Shown one piece after another: positions 7,985 through 15,308 of a stretch of DNA of 64,000 nucleotides. Source of the DNA: an uncultured Trueperaceae bacterium (GTDB lineage: Bacteria; Deinococcota; Deinococci; Deinococcales; Trueperaceae). The stretch is from assembly GCA_937873495.1 (NCBI GenBank), contig CALMXZ010000013.1:1-64000 (forward strand), written 5' to 3'. Below the pieces are notes generated by a model. It was not told the DNA's origin, did not search any database, and saw only the letters and a list, made by a program, of their open reading frames with translations. The translations under genes and the position numbers were made by a program. The stretch's first letter is position 1. Every line of letters starts with the position of its first letter.

Positions 7985-9087
7985 TGCAACGCGGTTGGGG
8001 CCATGGGAACCTTGATGATCATGCTCCCGTCCTCTTCGTTGAACGTGACGTTGGCAGTCAGCAAGTCCGTTGGGCCCGAGAGCACAAGATCATTTCCGAG
8101 TGAAAGGAATGTCCTATTCCGTTTGAGAGTGGACTCAAGGTCGATTGGGTCGAGCGGGATGGGTCCCTGGCTAACGCCCTTTGCCTTCAGGCTCTTCTCG
8201 AAGTCGTCCTGTAGCCCAGGCGGAACATGCCTTGTCACGAAGTCTCGCGCCTTTACGACAATCTGTGGACCGTTCAACTTGCTACCCGGTGGAAGGGAGA
8301 CGAACGAGTCCAGGTTCGACTTCAGGGCGAGCCTCTCTGCCGGTGTCATCTCCAATTCGTTCGCAACCGCTACAACCCCGTTGTACAGCGTGGTCGTCTC
8401 CATCCTGCCGGTGATCGCCAATGAAGCGCCAAGAAATCCGTGGGCGAAATACTTCGCTGGCCGCAATTCCCCACCCTTCTTCATGTCTCCGTCGAAGAGG
8501 TAAGCCAGGAAGTCCGACGGAGCGGTTCCCTTGCCAGTTTTGACCAGCGCGCACACCTTATGGGTTGTGGATTGGGATGTTAAGAGGAGGTCTTCTACTG
8601 CCTCGAGAATCGTACTCTCATCGACCTCTGAACCTGACAGTCCATTGACGAGTTCGCACTTGAATACGAGGCTGACGGGGTTGTGGTGTCCATCCTCGGC
8701 CTGGATCACGATAAGAATGCCGCCTGGGTACGTGCGGTTGCGGGCTTGTATTTCGCCAAGTAGCAGAGTCAACGAATGGCTGTGTTTCACGAACTCGTTG
8801 TCGCTTTCGGTCGTCGAGAGGGCTGACGCTAAGTGGAAGTACGATCCGACGTCAATCTTCTCAAACTCAATTGGCACAGACCAGGAGCGTTTGCCTAAGG
8901 ACTCTCCGATTCTGTCCTCGAGAATCAACGAAACGCTTGGCCCCACAGGCGTGAGTGAATTGGAGAGTTTCGGTGCTATGGGATCGCCACCAGGGCGGGG
9001 CTTGAACACCTGGTGCGCTATGACCCTCTTGATGCTCAGGCCTGCCAGGTCGAGTGGTGGAATCGAGCGAGTAGCGGACGCAGCCAT
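7981..9087 (-). CDS. NdpA-like (37-kDa nucleoid-associated) protein, tentative
   Basis: 368 residues, cytoplasmic. Two stretches suggest the NdpA/YejK (NA37) family: a middle HKVCALVKTG..APSDFLAYLFDGD..AKYFAHGFLGAS block, and a C-terminal segment RNRTFLSLGNDLVLSGP...NVTFNEEDGSMIIKVP that resembles the closing beta-strands of YejK. NdpA proteins bind DNA and are often found near mobile cargo. A strong AGGAGGGGG precedes the ATG at 9087. It overlaps the RelA/SpoT-domain gene by 4 bp (ATGA), so the two products are probably made in fixed ratio and may act together, for example as sensor and effector or antitoxin and toxin. The family call is by pattern only; the pairing is directly seen. Confidence 0.6.
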   Translation of the reverse strand: MAASATRSIPPLDLAGLSIKRVIAHQVFKPRPGGDPIAPKLSNSLTPVGPSVSLILEDRIGESLGKRSWSVPIEFEKIDVGSYFHLASALSTTESDNEFVKHSHSLTLLLGEIQARNRTYPGGILIVIQAEDGHHNPVSLVFKCELVNGLSGSEVDESTILEAVEDLLLTSQSTTHKVCALVKTGKGTAPSDFLAYLFDGDMKKGGELRPAKYFAHGFLGASLAITGRMETTTLYNGVVAVANELEMTPAERLALKSNLDSFVSLPPGSKLNGPQIVVKARDFVTRHVPPGLQDDFEKSLKAKGVSQGPIPLDPIDLESTLKRNRTFLSLGNDLVLSGPTDLLTANVTFNEEDGSMIIKVPMAPTALQ

Positions 9088-9167
9088 GCTTTCCCCCTCC
9101 TAGGGCTCTCTAAAGGTATTGCCGCAATGTTTCCTCTGGTTATTCCTCTCACGCCCTTACGGCGTTC

Positions 9168-9260
9168 TTATCCCTCCCCGCCTACATAGTGGATCGCCTT
9201 GAAGTTGACCTTGCCGTACACCTGGCCGACAACGCGGACTTGGTCAGCAACCAGACTCAC
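9168..9260 (-). CDS. possible 30-residue coupled ORF
   Basis: GTG at 9260 overlaps the TGA of the HsdR-N-type gene (GTGA) and encodes 30 residues, ending TAA at 9170-9168. The text (VADQVRVVGQVYGKVNFKAI followed by HYVGG) looks protein-like rather than random GC-rich shadow, and may be a small partner or the remnant of a longer gene. No family is recognised. Confidence 0.3.
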   Translation of the reverse strand: MSLVADQVRVVGQVYGKVNFKAIHYVGGEG

Positions 9261-10387
9261 TTGGCAGCCTCGATGGCGGCTAAGTACGAGGCAAGCAGTG
9301 GCTCGTCGATGCTGTAAAGGTCTGTGGTCTCAATTTGCTTTCCATCCGGGGAGAACTCGAAGCGCAGCTCGCCGTTCGGTCCTTCGCGGAACGTGAAGAG
9401 GCGGCCGCGGCGGGCTTGCTTGTAGAAGACGACGAAGGTCGTCTTAAAGTCGCGCCACTCTAGATGGGCAAGTTCTCGGTAGTGTTCTTCGTTTTTCACG
9501 AGGAAGGATAGGCGCTTGAGGACGTGTTGGTAGATGCCAAGTTCTGTGTCCGTGGTGATGATGCCGTCATCATCGTCCACTTGGCCGGCAGCGGCTGGTT
9601 CTTGTGAAGCTGGCGCAGGCTGCGGTGTGACTGGAGCGACCCTGACGAGGTCTTCGCGGTGGGCGAAGCCGACGCGGTCGAGGATGATCTTGTCCACGAG
9701 CAGGGAGATGGAGTCTCGCACGATGGGCAGGTGCTCTTCGACCAGTCGAGCTGTGCGTCGTCCTTCGACCTTTGCTGCGTCAAGTAGGAAGCGCGTGAAG
9801 TCCTCGGTGGGTTCTTTCATGAGGGCGTCGAGCGTTTCGATGTAGCGCGAGATGAAGATCTTTCGCTTGGCCTCGGCGCCCACGTTTTGAGGGTCGAACG
9901 TGCCCTTGCGGAGCCTGGAGAGCGCGTCAAAGCTGTTCTCGTCTATGTCGCCCTTGGCGATGGCGGCTAGATCGATGGTGACGTATGGCTCGTCGTCCAT
10001 CATGTTCTCGGCGTTGGTGTCCGAATAGAGCTCGAAGGTGAGTCCGTCAGTGAGGATGCCGAGCTTGGTAGTCGGGACTGCGTTGAAGTAGCCCTTGAGT
10101 TCCCCGCGATGGCTCTCAGTGAGGGCGCCCGTGCGCTTGCACTCGACGGCGATAACTGGGTCGCCGTCGTGGCAGATAGCGTAGTCGACGCGGTTCTTGA
10201 ACTTGTCAGAGAATGACGCTTGGCTTTCGGGGATGATCTCGTCTGGGTTGAGTGGGTCGTAACCGAGGAGTTGGAAGAAGGGTAGTACGAGGTATTGCTT
10301 GGCGGCTTCTTCGCTGGTAACGCGGTTGGCGCGGGTTACGGCGGTCTTGGCGTATTCGCTGACCTTCGCCTGGAACTCCTTGCTCAT
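9257..10387 (-). CDS. HsdR N-terminal-type PD-(D/E)XK nuclease-domain protein
   Basis: 376 residues from the ATG at 10387 (AGGGGG 6 bp upstream); a longer frame to 10435 adds 16 residues without a ribosome site. Residues about 20-160 match the type I restriction enzyme R-subunit N-terminal domain: LVLPFFQLLGYDPLNPDEIIPE, then VDYAI..(10)..PVIAVECK, giving Asp68, Glu82 and Lys84 of a PD-(D/E)XK active site, followed by YFNAVPTTKLGILTDGLTFELY. There is no DEAD helicase, HsdM or HsdS nearby, so this is an orphan of the COG4748 kind. An acidic linker (near PAAAGQVDDDDG) precedes a C-terminal domain (about 275-376) that may bind a ligand or DNA. It is first in the island's cargo and likely has its own promoter. 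Confidence 0.78.
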   Translation of the reverse strand: MSKEFQAKVSEYAKTAVTRANRVTSEEAAKQYLVLPFFQLLGYDPLNPDEIIPESQASFSDKFKNRVDYAICHDGDPVIAVECKRTGALTESHRGELKGYFNAVPTTKLGILTDGLTFELYSDTNAENMMDDEPYVTIDLAAIAKGDIDENSFDALSRLRKGTFDPQNVGAEAKRKIFISRYIETLDALMKEPTEDFTRFLLDAAKVEGRRTARLVEEHLPIVRDSISLLVDKIILDRVGFAHREDLVRVAPVTPQPAPASQEPAAAGQVDDDDGIITTDTELGIYQHVLKRLSFLVKNEEHYRELAHLEWRDFKTTFVVFYKQARRGRLFTFREGPNGELRFEFSPDGKQIETTDLYSIDEPLLASYLAAIEAAK

Positions 10388-10540
10388 GTGTGTCCCCCTT
10401 CTGGCCGCGGTTGGCTCCAACGGCGCTGGGCTCATCCTGGCTTGTGGCTCCTCCGTTATTGCACGCGGTGACTCACGTGGTTCTGACTAGCGGCTCGACA
10501 AGCGATTCATACGCTTCCAAAGCCGGCCTACTAGGTAAAT

Positions 10541-10584
10541 CTCATAATCGATTGGTCACTGGTTCAAATCCAGTAGGGCCTACC
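10541..10584 (+). repeat. attR-type direct repeat (partial tRNA-Ile2 copy)
   Basis: A second copy of the tRNA-Ile2 3' half; the 5' half is absent, so it is not a tRNA gene. Of its three differences from the left copy, two (10558 A, 10574 T) convert the closing G-C pair of the T-stem to A-T, so base pairing is kept. This suggests it descends from a functional tRNA of another lineage rather than from decay. Confidence 0.85.
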
Positions 10585-10657
10585 GCCTTCGCAGCCGGAC
10601 GAGGAAAGCCCGGTACTACCGCCACAGACTAGCCGAGCGCAGGCAGCCTATCGGCCC

Positions 10658-11011
10658 TTAGCCGTGGCGCTCCAGCACGACACCAATCCAGTAAGACAAG
10701 CCCGCATCGAACCGGATCGCCTCCGCGGAAAGCGTTAGCCAACCCGGCCCCATCGTCCTGCCGGCACCCATCTCGGCCTGACGCGCTCCGGGACGGCCGA
10801 TTAACTCGGCGTGCCGCTCAGCCGGAACTCGTACCAACAGCCCGCCGTCCTTCATGGCCGCCACGACCAGCCTCTCTTCGACCATGAACGAGCGTGTGCC
10901 GAACATCGAAGCTTCTCGGACGGAGGAGCGGTCGGCGAGCAGGGTGCGCAGGCGCGCGACCAGCTCGGCCTGAGCCGGTGTCATCTTCGGTTCAGCCTTG
11001 GTCTTGGTCAC
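10658..11011 (-). CDS. TfoX N-terminal domain protein
   Basis: 117 residues from the GTG at 11011 (VTKTKAEPKMTPAQAELV). It matches the stand-alone TfoX_N family: VREASMFGTRSFMVEERLVVAAMKDGGLLVRV and the conserved RPGARQAEMGAGRTMGPGWLTL. The family name comes from a competence regulator, but single-domain members are small cytoplasmic proteins of unknown role. A longer frame to 11098 adds 29 residues not typical of the family. It lies just outside the island and is divergent from the ABC exporter pair. Confidence 0.8.
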   Translation of the reverse strand: MTKTKAEPKMTPAQAELVARLRTLLADRSSVREASMFGTRSFMVEERLVVAAMKDGGLLVRVPAERHAELIGRPGARQAEMGAGRTMGPGWLTLSAEAIRFDAGLSYWIGVVLERHG

Positions 11012-11184
11012 ACTTGGAGCATAGACCGAGCCGGAGCCGCGCTCGTGTCGGGTCAGGTGCGGGGCTCCCGTGATGAACGGGCGCCGCCATGTGGCCAAGC
11101 GGACCTATTGTTGCGTGCGCGGCGACCGGCTACGCCTCGGCCTCGGAGTCTAGCGCCGGCAGCCACCGCACCTGGGAGCCCTAC

Positions 11185-11967
11185 ATGGCCGAACCCCTAC
11201 CACCCACCCCCATCCTCGCTGTCCGGAACCTGGTAGTGGCCTACGGCCGGAAGACCGCCGTCGACGGCGTGAGCTTCCAAGTTCACCGCGGCGAGATCTT
11301 CGGGCTGCTCGGGCCGAACGGTGCGGGGAAGACCAGCACCCTGAGCGCCATCGAGGGGTTGCTGAAGCCAGCCGGCGGCGAAGTGAGCGTCGACGGTATC
11401 GACGTCGGGCACGACCCGCTCGCCGCCAGGGCGCGCATGGGCGTGTTGCTGCAGGAGGCGAGCTTCCAGCCGCAACTGACCATCAAGCAGCTCGCGCGGC
11501 TGTACGCGGGCCTCTACGGAGTGGCGCTCGGCGACGCAGAACTCGTGGAGCGCCTGCGCAGCTTCGGGCTGGAGGGGGAGCTTGGCAAGCCGTTCAAGTC
11601 GCTCTCGGGTGGGCAGCAGCAGCGGTTCTCCATGCTCATCGCGCTGATCCACGCCGCGCCCCTGCTGCTGCTCGACGAGCCGACCGCGGGGCTGGACCCG
11701 CAGTCGCGCCGGAACCTCTGGGACCGCATCCAGGAACAGCAGGGGTCCGGTGGTAGCGTCCTGCTCACGACGCACTCCATGGAGGAGGCGCAGGCGGTCT
11801 GTGCGCGGCTGGCCATCATCGACCACGGCAAGCTCGTCGCGCTCGGCGCCCCGTCGGACCTCATCGCGAAGTACCGGGAGGACCCGCGCGTCTTGCGCGT
11901 GGCGCACGGCGCGGCGACCCTCGAAGACGTGTTCATCGCCCTGACAGGTAGTGAGATCCGTGACTGA
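11185..11967 (+). CDS. ABC transporter ATP-binding protein (ABC-2 exporter type)
   Basis: 260 residues from the ATG at 11185. Walker A GPNGAGKTS (43-51), Q-loop LLQEASF, signature LSGGQQQRFS, Walker B LLLLDEPTAG and the switch His (LLTTHSMEEA) are all present, so it should hydrolyse ATP. The sequence is of the CcmA/DrrA type that drives ABC-2 permeases in export of lipids, drugs or polysaccharides. The upstream extension to 11089 lacks family similarity. It overlaps the permease gene that follows, with which it forms the exporter. Confidence 0.9.
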   Translation: MAEPLPPTPILAVRNLVVAYGRKTAVDGVSFQVHRGEIFGLLGPNGAGKTSTLSAIEGLLKPAGGEVSVDGIDVGHDPLAARARMGVLLQEASFQPQLTIKQLARLYAGLYGVALGDAELVERLRSFGLEGELGKPFKSLSGGQQQRFSMLIALIHAAPLLLLDEPTAGLDPQSRRNLWDRIQEQQGSGGSVLLTTHSMEEAQAVCARLAIIDHGKLVALGAPSDLIAKYREDPRVLRVAHGAATLEDVFIALTGSEIRD

Positions 11968-12739
11968 CTCGACAGCCACAAGACGGAGGCCCGGGCTCGG
12001 CTTCCCCGCGCTGCTGCGCGCCGACCTCATCGCCACCACGCATAGTGCCGTGGTCCTGATGCTCAACTTCATCGTGCCGGTCGTCATCGTGGTGGCGTTG
12101 GGTCGCCGCGGCACGGCAAGCGCGCTTGCCGGAACGATCGGCGGCGACGCCTTCGCCATCGCGCTGGCGCTGACGATCGGCCTCATGACGTCCAGCCTGT
12201 TCGGGTACTCGATCGCGTTGGCCCGGGACCGCGAGGCGGGCGTCTTCCAGCGCCTGCGCCTCACCCCCACGCCGACCTGGCAGATCATGGGCAGCCGCCT
12301 CCTGCTCCAGCTGGCCGCCGACGTGGTGATGACGGTCATCGTCGTCGGCGTGGCCGCGGTCATGCACCACGCCGACTTCGGCGCGGGGCGGCTCCTGCTG
12401 CTCATGGTGATCTCGATCTTGGGAGCGGCGATGTTCCTGGCCCTGGCCCAGGCGCTCGTGGCCCTCGTGCGCTCGGCCGCGGTGGTCAGCGCAGTGAGCC
12501 GCTTCGCCTACATCGTCCTCTTGGGCTTGGGGCTGATCGGCGTGAGCGGTGCGCTGGGGCCGACGGTACAGGCCGTAGGCGCCTGGACGCCGGTGGGCGC
12601 GCTCATCAACGCGTACGCGGGCGCGGGCGGCCTGACGAGCTGGGGCTGGAGCAGCACGGCCGGGATGATCGCCATCGTCGGCTACACCGTCATCGGCGTG
12701 TACGTCGGGGTGAAGTGGTTCAGCTGGAGTACCCGGTAG
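11960..12739 (+). CDS. ABC-2 type transporter permease
   Basis: About 259 residues with six predicted membrane helices, the layout of ABC-2 permeases: VVLMLNFIVPVVIVVAL, AFAIALALTIGLMTSSLFGY, a coupling region with RDREAGVFQRLRLTPTPTWQI, then four more helices. The GTG at 11960 has GTGAG four bases upstream and overlaps the ATPase stop by 8 bp; an in-frame GTG at 11951 is the alternative. It works with the preceding ATPase as an exporter. The substrate is unknown. Confidence 0.87.
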   Translation: MTDSTATRRRPGLGFPALLRADLIATTHSAVVLMLNFIVPVVIVVALGRRGTASALAGTIGGDAFAIALALTIGLMTSSLFGYSIALARDREAGVFQRLRLTPTPTWQIMGSRLLLQLAADVVMTVIVVGVAAVMHHADFGAGRLLLLMVISILGAAMFLALAQALVALVRSAAVVSAVSRFAYIVLLGLGLIGVSGALGPTVQAVGAWTPVGALINAYAGAGGLTSWGWSSTAGMIAIVGYTVIGVYVGVKWFSWSTR

Positions 12740-12869
12740 CGCCAAGACGCTAACGGGAATTGGTAGCGGAGCCGTGCCGGGCAACGAGATGAGGTGGCAT
12801 CGGCTACGGCCCAGGTCGGCGGACCGTCGGTCGGGCCCTCGTGCGAGGCTGGTTACACGAGGAGGCGGT

Positions 12870-13142
12870 ATGATGCCTGGTAATACTACGGAGTCGAGTG
12901 TGTCCAAGGCCAAGGTGGCTATCACGATCGAGCGCAGGGTCCTGGAGGAACTCGACGAGGTCGTCAGGCAGCGGCGGTTCTCGAACCGCAGCGTGGGCAT
13001 CGAGGCGGCCGTGGTCGAGAAGCTCGCGAGGCTCAAGCGCACGAGGCTCATCGCGGCGCTTGACGACATCGATCCCGCCGAAGAGCGGGCCTTCGCCGAG
13101 GAGGATCTCAACTCTGGCTTGGCTACGTGGCCACGCTACTGA
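12870..13142 (+). CDS. ribbon-helix-helix antitoxin (MazE-like partner)
   Basis: 90 residues. The middle reads KVAITIERRVLEELDEVVRQRRFSNRSVGIEAAVVEKLARL, a ribbon-helix-helix DNA-binding pattern. The acidic C-terminal tail (AALDDIDPAEERAFAEEDLN) would wrap the toxin. GGAGG at 12861-12865 serves the ATG at 12870 or, with better spacing, the next ATG at 12873. It overlaps the MazF-type toxin gene by 16 bp, the usual antitoxin-first order, so it probably represses its own operon together with the toxin. Confidence 0.8.
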   Translation: MMPGNTTESSVSKAKVAITIERRVLEELDEVVRQRRFSNRSVGIEAAVVEKLARLKRTRLIAALDDIDPAEERAFAEEDLNSGLATWPRY

Positions 13143-13465
13143 GGGGCGAAGTCCGTTGGGCCGACCTGAGCCCTGGCCGCGGCAGTGCAGAGGCCGGCCG
13201 CCGGCCCGTGCTGGTCATCAGTCACGACGTGTTCAACGAGCGATCGGGCACCGTGATCGCCGTCGCTCTCACCAGCCAAGAGCCGCGGGCCGGGTTCCCC
13301 CTCACCCTCGAGTCGCGCGCCTCAGGGTTGCCGAAGCGTTCGTGGGTGAAGGTGAGCCAGGTCCGCACACTCGCGGTGGAGCGGATAGGTGGACTCATCG
13401 GCAAGGCGGCGCCGGAAGAGGTCGACCTGGTGGTGGAGGGGTTGAACGAGATCGTGGGCGGGTGA
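13127..13465 (+). CDS. mazF: MazF/PemK-type mRNA interferase toxin
   Basis: 112 residues, standard MazF length. Family blocks in order: LLRGEVRWADLSP, RPVLVISHDVFN, TVIAVALTSQEP, and SWVKVSQVRTLAVERI, which carries the conserved Gln-x-Arg-Thr. GEVRW supplies the usual active-site Arg region. MazF toxins cleave mRNA at short motifs when the antitoxin is degraded. The start overlaps the antitoxin's last codons, implying coupled translation. It lies between an ABC exporter and the catabolic cluster and has no attachment sites of its own. Confidence 0.88.
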   Translation: MATLLRGEVRWADLSPGRGSAEAGRRPVLVISHDVFNERSGTVIAVALTSQEPRAGFPLTLESRASGLPKRSWVKVSQVRTLAVERIGGLIGKAAPEEVDLVVEGLNEIVGG

Positions 13466-13532
13466 AGCCGAGTGAGCGCAGTCGCGGTGAAGGGGACCAA
13501 GTCGAACGCGGCTGGGCCGCTCGCCGCCCAGC

Positions 13533-14474
13533 CTAGAGCTGCCCGACGAGCTCCCCGTGCCCAGGCTCCGCGTCGCGTATGCGCAGCACTTCCCTGACGT
13601 AAGCGACCGAGGTCGGTTCGATCTGGTAGCGGACGGTCAGCACGTGGCCGGTAGGCCGCCAGCCCATCACGCGCTCGTGGATGGACTGCGTGTCGACGAG
13701 CACCCGGGCCGAGCGGACGGCGGCGGGTGCCTCCGGCGCGTCGATGAGGGTGGCGCAGCCTGGGGTGGCCCTGGCGTACGTCTTCACCATGCGTACCAGG
13801 CGCTCGAGCGTAGGGCGGTTGGACGACACGATGTTGATGTCGGCGCCGGGCTCCAGCTGGGCGAAGGCCACCAGGGTATCCGTCGTTGGCACCACGTTGA
13901 CGTTGAGGAGCGACCGCTCCGCTTCCACCATGGCGGAGACCTCCTCGTAATGGAACGGGGTGGTCAGGAAGATGTCGTCGGGGCCGCAGGCGCGGAGCCG
14001 ACCAGGGACCTCGTCGACTAGCAGCGGGTTGACGCTGCGGCGCAGCAGCGTCGACAGCCGGAGGGACAACTCCTCGACGTCCTTCCTGCTGCACTCCACC
14101 ATCCAGATGCCCGGCTCGGAGCCGAGGAACGCCTGGGACGAGCTCTCGGCCACGAGCTCCTCCCAGGCTCCGCGTGACAACCCCAGGTAACGGGCCTGCT
14201 CGGCCAGCGCCGCGAGGGAGGAAGACAGCTCGTCCACCGCCCCAACGCCGTGCTCCGGCCCGGGCACACAGACCACGAAGGTGCCGCTGCCGTGGACGGT
14301 GCGCACGATGCCGTCGTCCGCCAGCTCCTTGTAGATGCGGCTGACGGTGTTCGAGTGGACGTCGAACTCGTTGGCAGCCGTACGCGCGCTGGCCAACCGG
14401 TGGCCAACGGGGTAATCGCCCGACCGGATGCGGTCGATGATCACCTGCTTCAAACGTGTACCCTTGCCGGACAT
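13533..14474 (-). CDS. GntR-family regulator with a non-FCD ligand domain
   Basis: 313 residues. The N-terminal winged helix-turn-helix (about 5-70) has the GntR pattern: LKQVIIDRIRSGDYPVGHRL, ANEFDVHSNTVSRIYKELAD and GIVRTVHGSGTFV. The C-terminal 240 residues are not FCD, UTRA or aminotransferase-like; segments such as DDIFLTTPFHYEEVSAMV and DINIVSSNRPTLERLVRM suggest an alpha/beta sensor fold I cannot name. It is the last gene of the minus-strand run that begins with the binding protein at 22671, 37 bp after aspartate dehydrogenase, so it probably senses a product of that pathway and controls it. Confidence 0.78.
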   Translation of the reverse strand: MSGKGTRLKQVIIDRIRSGDYPVGHRLASARTAANEFDVHSNTVSRIYKELADDGIVRTVHGSGTFVVCVPGPEHGVGAVDELSSSLAALAEQARYLGLSRGAWEELVAESSSQAFLGSEPGIWMVECSRKDVEELSLRLSTLLRRSVNPLLVDEVPGRLRACGPDDIFLTTPFHYEEVSAMVEAERSLLNVNVVPTTDTLVAFAQLEPGADINIVSSNRPTLERLVRMVKTYARATPGCATLIDAPEAPAAVRSARVLVDTQSIHERVMGWRPTGHVLTVRYQIEPTSVAYVREVLRIRDAEPGHGELVGQL

Positions 14475-14511
14475 CTGCTAGTGCCTACCGCTCATGAGGT
14501 TAACCACTAGA

Positions 14512-15306
14512 CTACCCAATCGCGCGCACGGCGGATACTGCGGCGGCTCCCGCCAGGTAGGAGGTGCGGGGGTTCTGAGGGCTCGGTTGCGACCTGAGCC
14601 TCACCTCCAGGCTGGCCAGCGGCCCGGAGGCCTCGATCAGCTGCATGACGCCATCGGCGCTCGGGTCGGAGCGCACGACCACCCGGGTCAGGTCGGGCCC
14701 GATGCCTGCCAGGCTGAGCGCAACGGCGACGTTGACGTTCGCCGGGAAGCCGACCACGGCCTCGCGCGCGCTGCCTTCGAAGACCGTCACGGCACGGTCC
14801 TCCGGCAGCTCGATCCCGTTCTGTTCCAGGTAGGGCGCGCCCCGTAGGCCGGCCGGCTTCTTGGTCGACGTGATCCGCGCTGTGGTGAGGCCTCCCACGG
14901 CGGCCAGAGCGCGCACGCCGTCCAGCCCGGCTATGCCGCCGCTCGGCAACACGACCTGCACGCTGCCCCTGCGCTGGTACGCGTCGTAGACGCGCTCGTC
15001 GATCATCGCGCCTACGCTCATCACGATCGTGTTGATACCGGCTGCCCACAGCCCTGGTACGTGGGCGCGGACGGCCGCTCCGCCGGCGGCTTCCAACACC
15101 CATGTGGCGCCGCAGCTCGCGAGGTCGGTCGGTGCGACGACTTGCGCGCCGAGTTCGCCCGCGAGTTGCTTGGCGCCCACCGAGTCGACGGTGGAGCCGG
15201 CGACGGCCACCACGCGGACGTTGGGCAGCCGCCCGGCGACGACGGACTGCGCGACGACCGTGTTGATGCCGCCGGCCCCCAACAGGGCGAGATCGACCTG
15301 CGCCAC
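14512..15306 (-). CDS. L-aspartate dehydrogenase-like (NadX/DUF108 family)
   Basis: 264 residues from the GTG at 15306, which starts 2 bp after the stop of the M24 gene. The N-terminal Rossmann motif is LLGAGGINT (8-16). The family's C-terminal block is EGSAREAVVGFPANVNVAVALSLAG. These enzymes convert L-aspartate and NAD(P)+ to iminoaspartate/oxaloacetate and ammonia, and in catabolic operons run either direction. Here it follows importer, amidase, M14 and M24 genes, so it may remove or form aspartate as the end step. A longer frame to 15426 overlaps the M24 coding sequence and is not used. Confidence 0.8.
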   Translation of the reverse strand: MAQVDLALLGAGGINTVVAQSVVAGRLPNVRVVAVAGSTVDSVGAKQLAGELGAQVVAPTDLASCGATWVLEAAGGAAVRAHVPGLWAAGINTIVMSVGAMIDERVYDAYQRRGSVQVVLPSGGIAGLDGVRALAAVGGLTTARITSTKKPAGLRGAPYLEQNGIELPEDRAVTVFEGSAREAVVGFPANVNVAVALSLAGIGPDLTRVVVRSDPSADGVMQLIEASGPLASLEVRLRSQPSPQNPRTSYLAGAAAVSAVRAIG

Positions 15307-15308
15307 GG

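Larger units (their letters stand above)
5562..10584. mobile_element. tRNA-Ile2-integrated genomic island (about 5 kb)
   Basis: The island is bounded by a 44-bp direct repeat of the tRNA-Ile2 3' half (5562-5605 and 10541-10584). A tyrosine recombinase gene lies next to the intact tRNA and points towards it, the usual arrangement for tRNA-targeting islands. The cargo is a RelA/SpoT-domain gene, an NdpA-like gene, a 30-codon ORF and an HsdR-N-type nuclease gene, all on the minus strand. Parts of the cargo, mainly 7.1-9.1 kb, are visibly richer in A/T than the flanks. There are no structural phage, replication or conjugation genes, so it is a satellite-like or relic island. Confidence 0.85.

Noticed and set aside
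10541-10584. Second tRNA gene
   Set aside because: Only the 3' half is present; no D-arm or 5' acceptor strand precedes it. It is the right attachment repeat.
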